Shown: one piece after another, positions 1-7,213 of the stretch
Layout of the letters: each line of letters opens with the position of its first letter
How positions within the stretch are numbered: the stretch's first letter is position 1
Made by a program: the position numbers and the translations under genes
The notes under the pieces: model-generated
What the model saw: the letters and a program-made list of their open reading frames with translations, nothing else
Told to the model about the DNA's origin: nothing
Database searches by the model: none
NCBI GenBank assembly: GCA_030248225.1
Contig: JASANE010007343.1
Location: 1 to 64,000 of the forward strand
DNA length: 64,000 nucleotides
Reading direction: 5' to 3'
From: Trileptium ribeirensis
Lineage: Eukaryota > Nematoda > Enoplea > Enoplida > Thoracostomopsidae

Positions 1-451
1 TTTGATACGAGTAATTATCCTACAGATCATGCTTTGTTTTCTACGCTAAACAAAAAGTTTTGGGTAAGATGAAGGATAAAACTGCAGGCGCTCCTATTGA
101 AGAGTTTGTTGGTTTACGCTCAAAAATGTATAGTATTAAGTGTGGTAATATAGAGAAAAAACGTGCTAGAAGGTATTAAAAAATGTGTCGTAAAAAAAAT
201 AATTAATCGTCAAAAATATAAAAATACTAAGTTATTTTAATGAAGAAACTAATAATAAACATTTAATGCATATGATTAGAAGTAATAAACATATTTTACA
301 AACTATAAAACAAAATAAAATAAGTTTAAGTGCTTTTGATGATAAACGTTTTTTGCTTAATGATGGTATAAGTAGTTATGCTTATGGTAATTATAATATA
401 TTTGATGATAATTTTTTGTCATTGTTAAATAATATGTGTAATGATAAATAA
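1..451 (+). pseudogene. Polinton-type protein-primed DNA polymerase B, C-terminal remnant
   Basis: This is the C-terminal end of a family B, protein-primed DNA polymerase of the Polinton/Maverick (adintovirus) type, which would copy the linear element; the rest lies left of the window. Recognition rests on short conserved stretches such as [12 protein letters not shown] near 100-140 and LSAFDDKRFLLNDGISSYAYG at 325-390, in the usual place upstream of the integrase. The reading frame is broken at least three times: near base 57 (giving a TGA at 70-72), near 172 and near 238. Each is a one-base slip, mostly in homopolymers. The last stretch is open from 266 to the TAA at 449-451. A functional polymerase is therefore not encoded here unless the assembly has indel errors. 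Confidence 0.75.
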
Positions 452-756
452 AAAACACACAAAGGTGCAACTACTAAAATACGTTGCACAAAAAATAAAG
501 TGTGTAAAGTACACAAAGGTGCAATTATTAAAATACGTTGCACAAAAAAATTAAATGTGTACCATAATAAATTCAAAATTGATATTGTTTGTGTATGATA
601 TTGTTTGTGTATTTTTGTCATTTGATTGTCTGTATTAATGTGTAACATGTGAAAGGCTTGAAAGACTATATCCAAACTTTTTCGATGAATATTTGATTGT
701 GATGTGAAAACACAAAAAAAAAAAAAATGAAAGACTAAAAAATACTCAAACCTTTT
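452..756. other. AT-rich spacer downstream of the polymerase remnant
   Basis: No gene is seen. It contains a roughly 50-base unit present twice in tandem, near 457-507 and 508-555 (both with acacaaaggtgcaa and aaaatacgttgcacaaaaaa), and a short direct repeat gatattgtttgtgtat near 584-613. Confidence 0.5.
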
Positions 757-837
757 GCATGTAACCCACCACCTACTGTTTTTCGATGCGACAGTAGGTG
801 CCGGTCCCAAGTCCGGATAAAAATGGTGAGGGCATGT
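757..837 (+). repeat. Structured repeat R1, copy 1 (candidate RNA)
   Basis: About 81 bases just upstream of the integrase gene, with a second copy at 10412-10493. Predicted pairs: outer stem GCATG (757-761) with CATGT (833-837); hairpin CCTACTGT (772-779) with ACAGTAGG (791-798); hairpin CCGG (801-804) with CCGG (813-816) around loop TCCCAAGT. Four pairs change in a compensatory way in the second copy. I do not know the family. The TCCCAAGTCCGGATAAAA type of core resembles motifs that I have seen recurring in animal repeats. Confidence 0.6.
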
Positions 838-846
838 AAAAGAATT

Positions 847-855
847 CTTAAAAGC
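847..855 (+). promoter_or_regulatory. CTTAAAAG box upstream of integrase
   Basis: CTTAAAAGC, 25 bases before the ATG at 881. Here it is part of a palindrome, TTAAAAGCTTTTAA, so a box also reads on the other strand at 854-863. Confidence 0.5.
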
Positions 856-880
856 TTTTAAGCATCTTTGTATTTAAAAA

Positions 881-1942
881 ATGGATGTGGAGTTAAGTAA
901 AATTTATTATGATGCAACTAATGTAGCTGGTTATTCAACACCAGCTAAATTATTCACTGAGGCTAGACAGAATGGATTGAAGGCTACAAAGAAACAAGTG
1001 AAAGAATGGCTAAAAGGACAAGAAACCTACACCCTTCATAAGCCACGTAGGTTAAAGTTTCGTAGAAGACGAACTATAGTGAAAGGTATAGGTGACTTAA
1101 TCCAAGCTGACTTGGCTGATATAACAAATTTAGCATCACATAATGATGGAATTAAATATTTACTAGTAACAATTGATTGCTTTACAAAATTGGCAAAGGT
1201 TGTTGGCGTGAAAAACAAGCAATCTACAACAATTTTGTCAGCACTTAAAACTATTTTTGAAAAAGAACAGCCAAAAAACCTTCAAACTGATAATGGAAAA
1301 GAGTTTGTTAATAACTTAGTATATGACTACATGAAAAGTAAAGGTATAAATATATATACAACTAGAAACGTTGAAACGAAAGCTAGTATTGCTGAGCGCT
1401 TTATACGAACACTTAAAGGTAAAATTTACCGGTATTTGACTGCGAAAAACACGAAAAAGTATATTGATGTATTGGATAGTATTGTAAACACTTATAATAA
1501 AACTAAGAATAGGTATGGATTTGCTCCAATAGATGTTAATGTGAGTAACGAGGAAGAAATTAGACGGAAACTATTTCCATCTAAAGATATTGAAGTATTT
1601 TATAAATTTCAACTAGGAGACATTGTCCGTATCAGTAAAGAGCGAATGCCTTTTGAAAGGGGGTTTAATCAACTGTGGTCTCTTGAAGTTTTCACTGTAA
1701 GTACACAATATGCATACGATCCACCAGTTTATGAGTTGGTGGATGCAAATAATGAAAAAATCTTAGGTAGATTTTATGCACAAGAGTTGCAAAATGTTTA
1801 TGTTAAAGATGATACTTACAAAATTGAAAAAATTTTAGGAAAACGTAAAGGTAAAAAAGGCACTGAGTATCTTGTAAAGTGGTTGGGATATCCAAAAACA
1901 TTTAATTCATGGGTAAACGAAAAAGATTTACGACCAATATAA
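881..1942 (+). CDS. Polinton integrase with C-terminal chromodomain
   Basis: Retroviral-type integrase of 353 residues that would insert the linear element DNA into host chromosomes. The catalytic DDE core is visible: first Asp in DLIQADLADI (near residue 71), second Asp in LQTDNGKEF (near 137), and Glu in SIAERFIRTLKGK (near 168). A chromodomain occupies the C-terminus (about residues 315-353: YKIEKILGKRKGKKG, then LVKWLGYP and SWVNEKDL); such domains steer insertion to marked chromatin. The length is normal for Polinton integrases and no stop or frameshift is present. The start at 881 sits in aaaaaATGG and follows the CTTAAAAG box. It lies between the polymerase remnant and the minisatellite, all on the plus strand. 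Confidence 0.95.
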   Translation: MDVELSKIYYDATNVAGYSTPAKLFTEARQNGLKATKKQVKEWLKGQETYTLHKPRRLKFRRRRTIVKGIGDLIQADLADITNLASHNDGIKYLLVTIDCFTKLAKVVGVKNKQSTTILSALKTIFEKEQPKNLQTDNGKEFVNNLVYDYMKSKGINIYTTRNVETKASIAERFIRTLKGKIYRYLTAKNTKKYIDVLDSIVNTYNKTKNRYGFAPIDVNVSNEEEIRRKLFPSKDIEVFYKFQLGDIVRISKERMPFERGFNQLWSLEVFTVSTQYAYDPPVYELVDANNEKILGRFYAQELQNVYVKDDTYKIEKILGKRKGKKGTEYLVKWLGYPKTFNSWVNEKDLRPI

Positions 1943-1960
1943 TGGAAATAATGAAACAGA

Positions 1961-2396
1961 GGTACAAAAAAAAAACAGGGGTACATGGGTATAAGGGGGT
2001 ACATGGGTACAATACAGGAGTACATGGGTACAATACAGGGGTACATGGGTACAAAACAGGGGTACATGGGTACAAATTAGGGGTACAAACCAGGGGTACG
2101 TAGGGGTACATGGGGTATAATATAGGGGTATATGGGTACAAACTAGGGGTACATTATAAGGGTAAGTGGATACAAACTAGGGGTACATGGGTACAATATA
2201 GGGGTATGTAGGGGTACAATATAGGGGTACATGGGTACAATATAGGGGTATGTAGGGGTACAATATAGGGGTACATGGGTACAATATAGGGGTACGTAGG
2301 GGTAGAATATAGGGGTACATGGGTACGAAATAAGGGTATGTAGGGGTACAAAACAGGGGTACATGGGTACAATATAGGGGTACATGGGTATAAGAA
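1961..2396. repeat. GGTAC-rich minisatellite between integrase and ATPase
   Basis: About 435 bp of degenerate tandem repeats built from ggggtacatgggtacaatat and variants with gtatgtagggg, period about 20-23 bp with higher-order alternation. It fills the whole gap between two viral genes. Either strand gives long open frames (minus-strand Tyr-Pro-Cys-Thr-Pro repeats), which are consequences of the repeat rather than genes. Confidence 0.9.
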
Positions 2397-2398
2397 AC

Positions 2399-2407
2399 GC
2401 TTAAAAG
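2399..2407 (+). promoter_or_regulatory. CTTAAAAG box upstream of ATPase
   Basis: GCTTAAAAG directly after the minisatellite and 32 bases before the ATG at 2440. Confidence 0.5.
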
Positions 2408-2439
2408 ATCAAAAATTTGATTATATATAATTCTTAAAA

Positions 2440-3178
2440 ATGGCTTACACATGTGAAAAATGTTCAAGAGAGTATACTACGCGTCAGCATTTGCATAGAC
2501 ATAAGAAACAATGTAGCGACAAGACGAACGTTGTTAGTAATAGAGAGTATAACAAAATTATTTTACCGTTGGAACTACCTTTTACTTGTGTTGTTAGTGG
2601 ACAAACTGGATGTGGGAAAACCCAATGGATAGCGAAACTGTTAAAGCATAAAATGTTTGATAAACCTGTGGATAAAATATTGTTTTGTTACAGCATTTTT
2701 CAAGATATTTATACCACACTGTTAAATGAAATACCAAATTTAGAACTTCATGAGGGAATTCCTGACACGTTTGCACAAACTGATGTAGGACATATGATAT
2801 GTGTGCTTGATGATTTAATGATAGAAGCAGCAAATGATAAAAAATTAGCTGCTGCTTTTTCAAAATATGAGGCATAATAATTTAAGTACAATTTTTGTAA
2901 CACAAAATTTATATCACGAGGGTAAATACATGAGAACAATTACAAGAAATGCACAATACATGGTACTTTTCCCAAACATGAGAGACAAATCTATGATTTG
3001 TACTCTTGGAAGACAAATGTGGCCAACCAAAAGTAATTTTTTACCAAGCGCTTTCGAACAAGCGACAAGTAAACCATATGGTTACATATTTTTAGATCTA
3101 AAACCAAATACTGAAAAACTCTTAAGAGTTAGAGAGTGTATTTTTCCAGATGATGATTACATGTTTGTATACGCTTAA
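2440..3178 (+). pseudogene. Polinton packaging ATPase (FtsK/HerA type), frameshifted
   Basis: DNA-packaging ATPase of the Polinton/adintovirus type. The N-terminus carries a small C2HC zinc-finger-like segment (CEKC then HLHRHKKQC, residues 5-26). Walker A is SGQTGCGKT (about 53-61) and Walker B is MICVLDDLM (about 119-127). The first frame ends at 2877 soon after Walker B. The second half of the domain (STIFVTQNL and following) continues in the +1 frame from about 2867 to 3178. A single-base frameshift near 2867-2877 therefore splits the gene. Other explanations are programmed frameshifting or a sequencing error, but there is no obvious slippery heptamer at the junction. The start in aaaaATGG agrees with the other genes of the element. 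Confidence 0.85.
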
Positions 3179-3182
3179 AAGG
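3173..3182 (+). promoter_or_regulatory. CTTAAAAG box overlapping the ATPase stop
   Basis: GCTTAAAAGG overlaps the last codons of the ATPase frame (the TAA is within the box). It lies 27 bases before the ATG at 3210 and 18 before the ATG at 3201. Confidence 0.5.
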
Positions 3183-3200
3183 TTTAAATGATTGAAGGTC

Positions 3201-3479
3201 ATGAGAAAAATGTCTAAAAATATAGAAAAACACATTGATACATTACAATTTTTGAAGAATTGTCCTTCGAAAATTGTTACAGCTGTAATTATGAATGCTC
3301 CAGCATCCCTCATTTACGCTTTTAGTGAAATTGCATATAACGCTGTACAAAATAAAAAAACAAAAATACTTAAAAGCATTGCAAATAAGAATATTTGTAT
3401 TTCAAAAAAACGTAAATTACTTACACCACCAGTTGTAAAGTACTTAATTGATTATTTTGATAAACATTATGGCACGTAA
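3201..3479 (+). CDS. Small basic Polinton protein, function unknown
   Basis: Open frame of 92 residues from the ATG at 3201, or 89 from the ATG at 3210, which better fits the box spacing. It begins with a helical-looking stretch containing FLKNCPSKIVTAVI and NAPASLIYAFSEIAYNAV, and ends in a Lys-rich segment with SKKRKLL. From memory, small proteins of this layout (helical half, then basic half) are common next to the ATPase in Polintons, but no function is established that I can state. Its stop (3477-3479) overlaps the start of the next gene at 3469, so the two are translationally adjacent in different frames. A core or capsid-associated DNA-binding role is possible, inferred only from charge and context. 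Confidence 0.7.
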   Translation: MRKMSKNIEKHIDTLQFLKNCPSKIVTAVIMNAPASLIYAFSEIAYNAVQNKKTKILKSIANKNICISKKRKLLTPPVVKYLIDYFDKHYGT

Positions 3480-3873
3480 AATGGCAGTTGTTCCAGCAAG
3501 CTGGTTGGAACATAATATGAAGACAAGAGCGATTGAAGAAAAACCTGTAGTAAATGAAATTGAGGTTTACAATGAACCAAAAATGAATACTAATATTATA
3601 GATTTATTTCCAAAAAACCTTCGGAAAAAAGCAAAGCTGATGCTTGAACACATTAAAAACCTAAAATTAGATGATAATAATAGGGTTGTATATGGAAACA
3701 AGAAAAAAGGTTCAAATATTTTTGATCTTATAAAATATTTTACTTCAGATGTAAACTTTTCACCACCGAGACCTTTAGATTCAGAAGAGTTTGAGAAAAT
3801 TTTGACAAATGTGCCTGATGCGGCATTTGGAAGAGGTAGAAAACAAGTTTCAAAATGGAAAAAGTTGTATTAG
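3469..3873 (+). CDS. Conserved Polinton protein with FPKNLRKKAK motif
   Basis: Open frame of 134 residues from the ATG at 3469 (attATGG), or 130 from 3481 (aaaATGG). It overlaps the preceding gene by 11 bases. The centre reads DLFPKNLRKKAKLMLEHIK, a basic amphipathic stretch of a kind I recall from small Polinton proteins that follow the ATPase. The C-terminus is again basic (RGRKQVSKWKKL). No CTTAAAAG box lies at the usual distance, so it may be co-transcribed with the gene before it. The function is unknown; a role with packaged DNA or the inner capsid is a guess from charge and position. Confidence 0.7.
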   Translation: MARKMAVVPASWLEHNMKTRAIEEKPVVNEIEVYNEPKMNTNIIDLFPKNLRKKAKLMLEHIKNLKLDDNNRVVYGNKKKGSNIFDLIKYFTSDVNFSPPRPLDSEEFEKILTNVPDAAFGRGRKQVSKWKKLY

Positions 3874-3946
3874 TAAACGTGGTAAACTTGATATTTTAAA
3901 AAGTATATGTAATGAATAAAAAATTTATGATTTCAATTCAAAAATA

Positions 3947-4450
3947 ATGGAGCATACTAAGTTTTGTGTTAGCACCACAGGAACACCTTTGGTTTTGTTC
4001 AGATCAGGGTGGAGTGTGTTTAGCAATTTTAATATTTGTAAATTTTATATTAATGGGATTTTATATAATTGTGTTGAACAATGGTATCAAAGTGAAAAAG
4101 CACGCTATTTTCAAGACTATGAAAGTTATGAAATGATAATGAAAACTTATAAACCAAGCATGCAGAAAATGATTGGGAAAAAAATTAAAGGTTTCAATGA
4201 TGATGAGTGGAAACAGGTTGCGAGTAAAATTATGAGGATTGGTTTATGGGAAAAATTTAAACAAAATAATAATATAAGGGAGGAGTTAATGAACACTGGT
4301 GATGCAATTATTGCAGAAGCCAGTGAATGGGATAATTATTGGGGAATTGGTATTAGTTTGTTTGATAAAAAAGTAAACGACATGCAAACCTGGTCTGGAC
4401 AAAATGTTTTAGGTGGTTTGTGGATGCAAATACGTGACTTTGAACAGTAA
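3947..4450 (+). CDS. NADAR (YbiA-like) domain protein
   Basis: A complete 167-residue NADAR-family protein. The family includes bacterial YbiA/RibX N-glycosidases that act on riboflavin intermediates, and proteins that release ADP-ribose from modified nucleic acid. Visible family landmarks are the N-terminal SGWSVFSNF (about 23-31), NCVEQWYQSEKARYF (about 43-57), the central W and WEKFKQN, the LMNTGDAII-EAS segment (about 112-124), DNYWGIGI (about 126-133) and the C-terminal NVLGGLWMQIR. The start at 3947 is ataATGG. No good CTTAAAAG box precedes it; the nearest A/T-rich candidate is near 3893. Structured repeat R2 begins directly after its stop. In an animal virus-like element this could remove or reverse ADP-ribosylation, which is inference. 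Confidence 0.9.
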   Translation: MEHTKFCVSTTGTPLVLFRSGWSVFSNFNICKFYINGILYNCVEQWYQSEKARYFQDYESYEMIMKTYKPSMQKMIGKKIKGFNDDEWKQVASKIMRIGLWEKFKQNNNIREELMNTGDAIIAEASEWDNYWGIGISLFDKKVNDMQTWSGQNVLGGLWMQIRDFEQ

Positions 4451-4552
4451 CCCAACAGTCCTCCCAAGGACTCGTGGATTAGGGCTACTGGCGACACCAC
4501 GTAAAAATAAAACGCTGGATAAGGGTACCGCAAGGTCCAGTGGAAACCCTTA
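4451..4552 (+). repeat. Structured repeat R2, copy A (candidate RNA)
   Basis: 102 bp starting on the base after the NADAR stop codon, and 99 of 102 identical to copy B at 9968-10069. Predicted folds: AGTCC (4457-4461) with GGACT (4468-4472); CGTGG (4473-4477) with CCACG (4497-4501); CTGG (4515-4518) with CCAG (4537-4540), capped by ACC-GCAA-GGT, a GNRA tetraloop at 4527-4536. The 5' bulge TAAGGGT (4520-4526) can pair with ACCCTTA (4546-4552) to make a pseudoknot. All three differences from copy B are C/T and fall outside these stems. The end overlaps the next gene's CTTAAAAG box. Confidence 0.65.
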
Positions 4553-4557
4553 AAAGG
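4548..4557 (+). promoter_or_regulatory. CTTAAAAG box upstream of TBP-like gene
   Basis: CCTTAAAAGG, a perfect palindrome. It is 25 bases before the ATG at 4583 but only 7 before the ATG at 4565, which favours 4583 as the start. Confidence 0.5.
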
Positions 4558-4582
4558 ATAATTTATGCTTGAACTGTTAATT

Positions 4583-5104
4583 ATGGATAACAGAATAACT
4601 AATTTAACTATTGCTTGCAATGTTGAATGTGATATTGATTTAATGGAATTGTCAATGTTTGTAAATAATGTCGATTTTGATGATGAACGTTTCAATGCAG
4701 CCAAATGGCGGTTTAAACCAAGGGGAACTATATTAGTATTTCCAAACGGTAAACTTATTTTAGTTGGTGTTAAAAGTATTTGTGAAGCAGATAAATTGTT
4801 GAAGAAAGTATGTAAAGAATTAAAAAACTTAGGATACGTTTGTAGCCTAAGCTGGGAAGTAAAAAATGTTGTGGGTTTGATGAAATTAAACAAGCGGTTA
4901 AGGTTAGCCGACATTTATAACACATTAAGAACATGCACAACTGTGTTATATGAACCTGAAATATACAATGCACTGAAAATAAATGTGAATAAATGCACTG
5001 CTTTGGTATTTGTTAGTGGTAATGTAGTTATTACAGGATGTAAAAACATTAATGAATATAAGCAGTTTGTACTTTATATGTATAATATACTTAAAAGGTT
5101 TTAA
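4583..5104 (+). CDS. TATA-binding-protein-like protein
   Basis: A 173-residue protein made of the two direct repeats of the TBP saddle and almost nothing else. Repeat 1 runs from ITNLTIACNVECDIDL through FNAAKWRFKPRGTILVF to NGKLILVGVKS (about residues 4-68). Repeat 2 runs from VKNVVGLMKL through YEPEIYNALK to CTALVFVSGNVVITGCKN (about 95-160). The YEPE, FVSG-VVITG and NGK-VG-KS signatures and the spacing match eukaryotic and archaeal TBP, which binds the minor groove of TATA-like DNA to place RNA polymerase. Divergence is high, so it is not a recent copy of host TBP. An in-frame ATG at 4565 would add six residues; 4583 (ATGG context, box spacing) is preferred. I know of TBP homologues in large DNA viruses; one in a Polinton is unusual. 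Confidence 0.85.
   Translation: MDNRITNLTIACNVECDIDLMELSMFVNNVDFDDERFNAAKWRFKPRGTILVFPNGKLILVGVKSICEADKLLKKVCKELKNLGYVCSLSWEVKNVVGLMKLNKRLRLADIYNTLRTCTTVLYEPEIYNALKINVNKCTALVFVSGNVVITGCKNINEYKQFVLYMYNILKRF
5090..5098 (+). promoter_or_regulatory. CTTAAAAG box inside the end of the TBP-like gene
   Basis: CTTAAAAGG overlaps the last codons of the TBP-like gene and lies 31 bases before the penton ATG at 5130. Confidence 0.5.
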
Positions 5105-5129
5105 ATATTGATTGTGTATAATGATTAAA

Positions 5130-5738
5130 ATGGAGCATGTTATTATTTGTGATTTAAATGATAAGCAAGTTGAACTTCCAGTAGCGATTGCTGCAAAGAA
5201 AGTTAAAGTTTTAGAAGTGATAATGCCTCACAAATTTATAAATATACAAAAAAGTGAAATTGACTATTTTACAAACAATAAATGGAAACGATTTCATGTT
5301 GAGAAAGGTTATTATAATGAAAGCACGTTAATAAATTTTTTAAATTTATACAGTACAGACATTCAGTTTGCATTGGATACATGTTGTGACCGAGTTAGCA
5401 TATATTGTTTAAATACTGCTGAAATTAAATTGTCTGAAAACATAGCCGAATTATTTGGGTTTGAAGAACGGCATTTGAGAAATGGTAGACACAATGGTAC
5501 AAAAAGTTTGAGATTGTTAGAACCTAAATTTTTACTGTGTTCTTTCATTCATGAAAGAGCCGTAAATGGAAAAAATAAACAGTTGTTGCATGTATTAACT
5601 GACAAAACAAACAGTACTGACTTGCTTTTAAATACATGTTTGGTAAAAACTATAAATTTTGAGGTAACAGATGTAAATTTTAAACCAGTTGAATATTTTA
5701 AAGGTGATAAAATGATTATGAGATTATGGTTTTCATAA
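5130..5738 (+). CDS. Polinton minor capsid protein (penton type)
   Basis: Open frame of 202 residues directly upstream of the basic peptide and major capsid genes, the normal place for the single-jelly-roll penton protein of Polintons/adintoviruses. The sequence is beta-rich with features I associate with that family: the N-terminal VIICDLNDKQVELPVAI, a central ELFGFEERHL, and the C-terminal FKPVEYFKGDKMIMRLWF. The penton would occupy the five-fold vertices of an icosahedral capsid. An in-frame ATG at 5121 is possible, but 5130 has the aaaATGG context shared by the element's other genes and fits the box spacing. The assignment rests on synteny plus weak sequence resemblance. Confidence 0.75.
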   Translation: MEHVIICDLNDKQVELPVAIAAKKVKVLEVIMPHKFINIQKSEIDYFTNNKWKRFHVEKGYYNESTLINFLNLYSTDIQFALDTCCDRVSIYCLNTAEIKLSENIAELFGFEERHLRNGRHNGTKSLRLLEPKFLLCSFIHERAVNGKNKQLLHVLTDKTNSTDLLLNTCLVKTINFEVTDVNFKPVEYFKGDKMIMRLWFS

Positions 5739-5742
5739 AAAT

Positions 5743-5752
5743 GCTTAAAAGC
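5743..5752 (+). promoter_or_regulatory. CTTAAAAG box upstream of basic peptide
   Basis: GCTTAAAAGC, palindromic, four bases after the penton stop and 28 bases before the ATG at 5781. Confidence 0.5.
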
Positions 5753-5780
5753 AATTATATGTATTGTTTTGATATGAAAA

Positions 5781-5903
5781 ATGGCAATACCATTATGTTT
5801 TAACATGTCTAAACTGCCAGAGGCAGTAGAAATAAAAACCAAGATAAAAAAGAAGGTTAAGAAACCTGTTAAAAAGAAAGTGAAAAAGCTTAAAAGGAAG
5901 TGA
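5781..5903 (+). CDS. 40-residue Lys-rich peptide (pX/core-like)
   Basis: A short frame of 40 codons between the penton and major capsid genes: an N-terminal MAIPLCFNMSKLPEAVEI followed by an almost pure Lys/Val/Pro tail (KKKVKKPVKKKVKK). It has its own CTTAAAAG box and the aaaATGG start context, which argues that it is a real gene despite its size. Small basic core peptides that coat packaged DNA (adenovirus pX-like) are described from adintoviruses and Polintons. The similarity here is in composition and position, not in alignable sequence. Confidence 0.65.
   Translation: MAIPLCFNMSKLPEAVEIKTKIKKKVKKPVKKKVKKLKRK
5888..5897 (+). promoter_or_regulatory. CTTAAAAG box upstream of major capsid gene
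   Basis: GCTTAAAAGG within the last codons of the basic peptide, 29 bases before the capsid ATG at 5927. Confidence 0.5.
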
Positions 5904-5926
5904 GTTTTTAAATATTCAATACAATA

Positions 5927-7213
5927 ATGGAGCATACATGTGGATTGGAAAAATTAAATTGGTTAGCTGGTGCGTACCCCACGCAACAGTCAATTGAATC
6001 AACCCAATTGGTTGAAGTTGCATGTGATACAACTTTGCCTAGTAGTGATGAAGATGATTCATTGCGTTTCAAAATTAATGAAAGTGCCCTTGACTGCATT
6101 GACTTGTCACAAATATATGCATATATAGAGTTACAAATTTTAAAAGGTGATGGAAAAAATCTACCCCCAAATGAAAAATTTATCCCATGCAATATGTTTG
6201 GGTATGCAATATTTTCATCTGTGCAAATGAAAATAAATGGTGAACCTGTAACATTTAACCAAAGGCATTATCCTTGGATGATATATACACTTTATATGCT
6301 ACATATGAATGAGCAGCAAAGATTACAATATTTACAAGGGTGTATTTATGCACAAGATAGTGCATATACATTTGATAGTTTTGATGATAATAATGGTGGA
6401 ACAGCTAGACAAACATACTTTATATCTTCAACGAAAGCAGAATTATATTTTCCTATCATTATTGATGCACAATTTATACCGAAATTCTTACCACCAAAAA
6501 CAAAAGTTGAGTTTGAGTTTAGCAGAAGCCCTGCCAATGTTGTTATTTTGCATGATAAAGATAAAAATTATAAACTGCGTATAAATGACTTTAAACTTTA
6601 CGTTGTTAAATCTAAACTAAGTAAACAAGCTTTGGAAATGCAAGATAAGATATTAAATAGTAGTGGAGCAACATTTCCTGCAATAAGATACAGAATACAT
6701 ACATTTTCTGTTAATAAGGGTCTACAAAATGTTGATTGGACTGTGTTTGATGGAAAATTACCTAGACGAATTTACGTGTGGGGAATAACACAGGAAGCGT
6801 ACACAGGTGGAGTAAAGAAAAACTTGTTTAATTATAAGTTACCAGATATTAATAGTTTTACACTTTTTCTGAATGATGATAGGTTACCATGTAATGTTGC
6901 ATTACCATGTAAATCCGGTAACAATTTAAGAGTGTTTCAAAATACACTATATGCACTTAATTATAGAACTGATAATATAGGGCTAACTAGATCTAATTTT
7001 GATGGTGGGTATAAAATATTTTGTGTGGATATGAGTAGAGACCATAGTAGTGACTGTAACTATATTTCAAACCCAGCAGAAGGTAATCTAAGGGTTGTAA
7101 TTGACTTTACAACAGTATTAAATGAAGCAATTGTATTATTTGCAATGGGTGAATACCCTGCAGAGTTGCATATAAATAAAAGTAGAGAAGTATATTGGAA
7201 TAAAATTGCTTAA
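5927..7213 (+). CDS. Polinton major capsid protein (double jelly roll)
   Basis: Uninterrupted frame of 428 residues, the longest in the element, at the position of the hexon-like double jelly-roll capsid protein of Polintons/adintoviruses. Features typical of that family include an N-terminal region leading to the membrane- and capsid-facing SLRFKINESALDCIDLSQIY, the stretch PCNMFGYAIFSSVQMKINGEPV, and FIPKFLPPKTKVEFEFSRSP at the end of the first barrel. The second half contains RRIYVWGITQEAYTG and a final VVIDFTTVLNEAIVLFAMGEY. The start is ataATGG, with the box 29 bases upstream. Many such proteins are longer (500 or more residues), so this is on the short side, but both ends look natural. 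The intact frame contrasts with the broken polymerase and ATPase. Confidence 0.88.
   Translation: MEHTCGLEKLNWLAGAYPTQQSIESTQLVEVACDTTLPSSDEDDSLRFKINESALDCIDLSQIYAYIELQILKGDGKNLPPNEKFIPCNMFGYAIFSSVQMKINGEPVTFNQRHYPWMIYTLYMLHMNEQQRLQYLQGCIYAQDSAYTFDSFDDNNGGTARQTYFISSTKAELYFPIIIDAQFIPKFLPPKTKVEFEFSRSPANVVILHDKDKNYKLRINDFKLYVVKSKLSKQALEMQDKILNSSGATFPAIRYRIHTFSVNKGLQNVDWTVFDGKLPRRIYVWGITQEAYTGGVKKNLFNYKLPDINSFTLFLNDDRLPCNVALPCKSGNNLRVFQNTLYALNYRTDNIGLTRSNFDGGYKIFCVDMSRDHSSDCNYISNPAEGNLRVVIDFTTVLNEAIVLFAMGEYPAELHINKSREVYWNKIA

Noticed and set aside
391..810. 139-codon minus-strand frame
   Set aside because: It overlaps AT-rich spacer, a tandem repeat and R1; composition is low-complexity Phe/Leu/Tyr and shows no family resemblance.
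1816..2467. Long minus-strand frames rich in Tyr-Pro-Cys-Thr-Pro
   Set aside because: They are translations of the GGTAC minisatellite; several frames are open at once because of the repeat, and none has a gene context.
3192..3200. TTG start codons for the genes at 3192, 3448, 5112, 7228 and 7698
   Set aside because: This is a eukaryotic element; each gene has a nearby in-frame ATG, most in ATGG context, so TTG starts were not used.
4451..4552. Hammerhead ribozyme
   Set aside because: The reverse strand has GAGTCC facing GGAC like a hammerhead stem II, and the plus strand has GAAAC, but the required CUGANGA core is absent on both strands.
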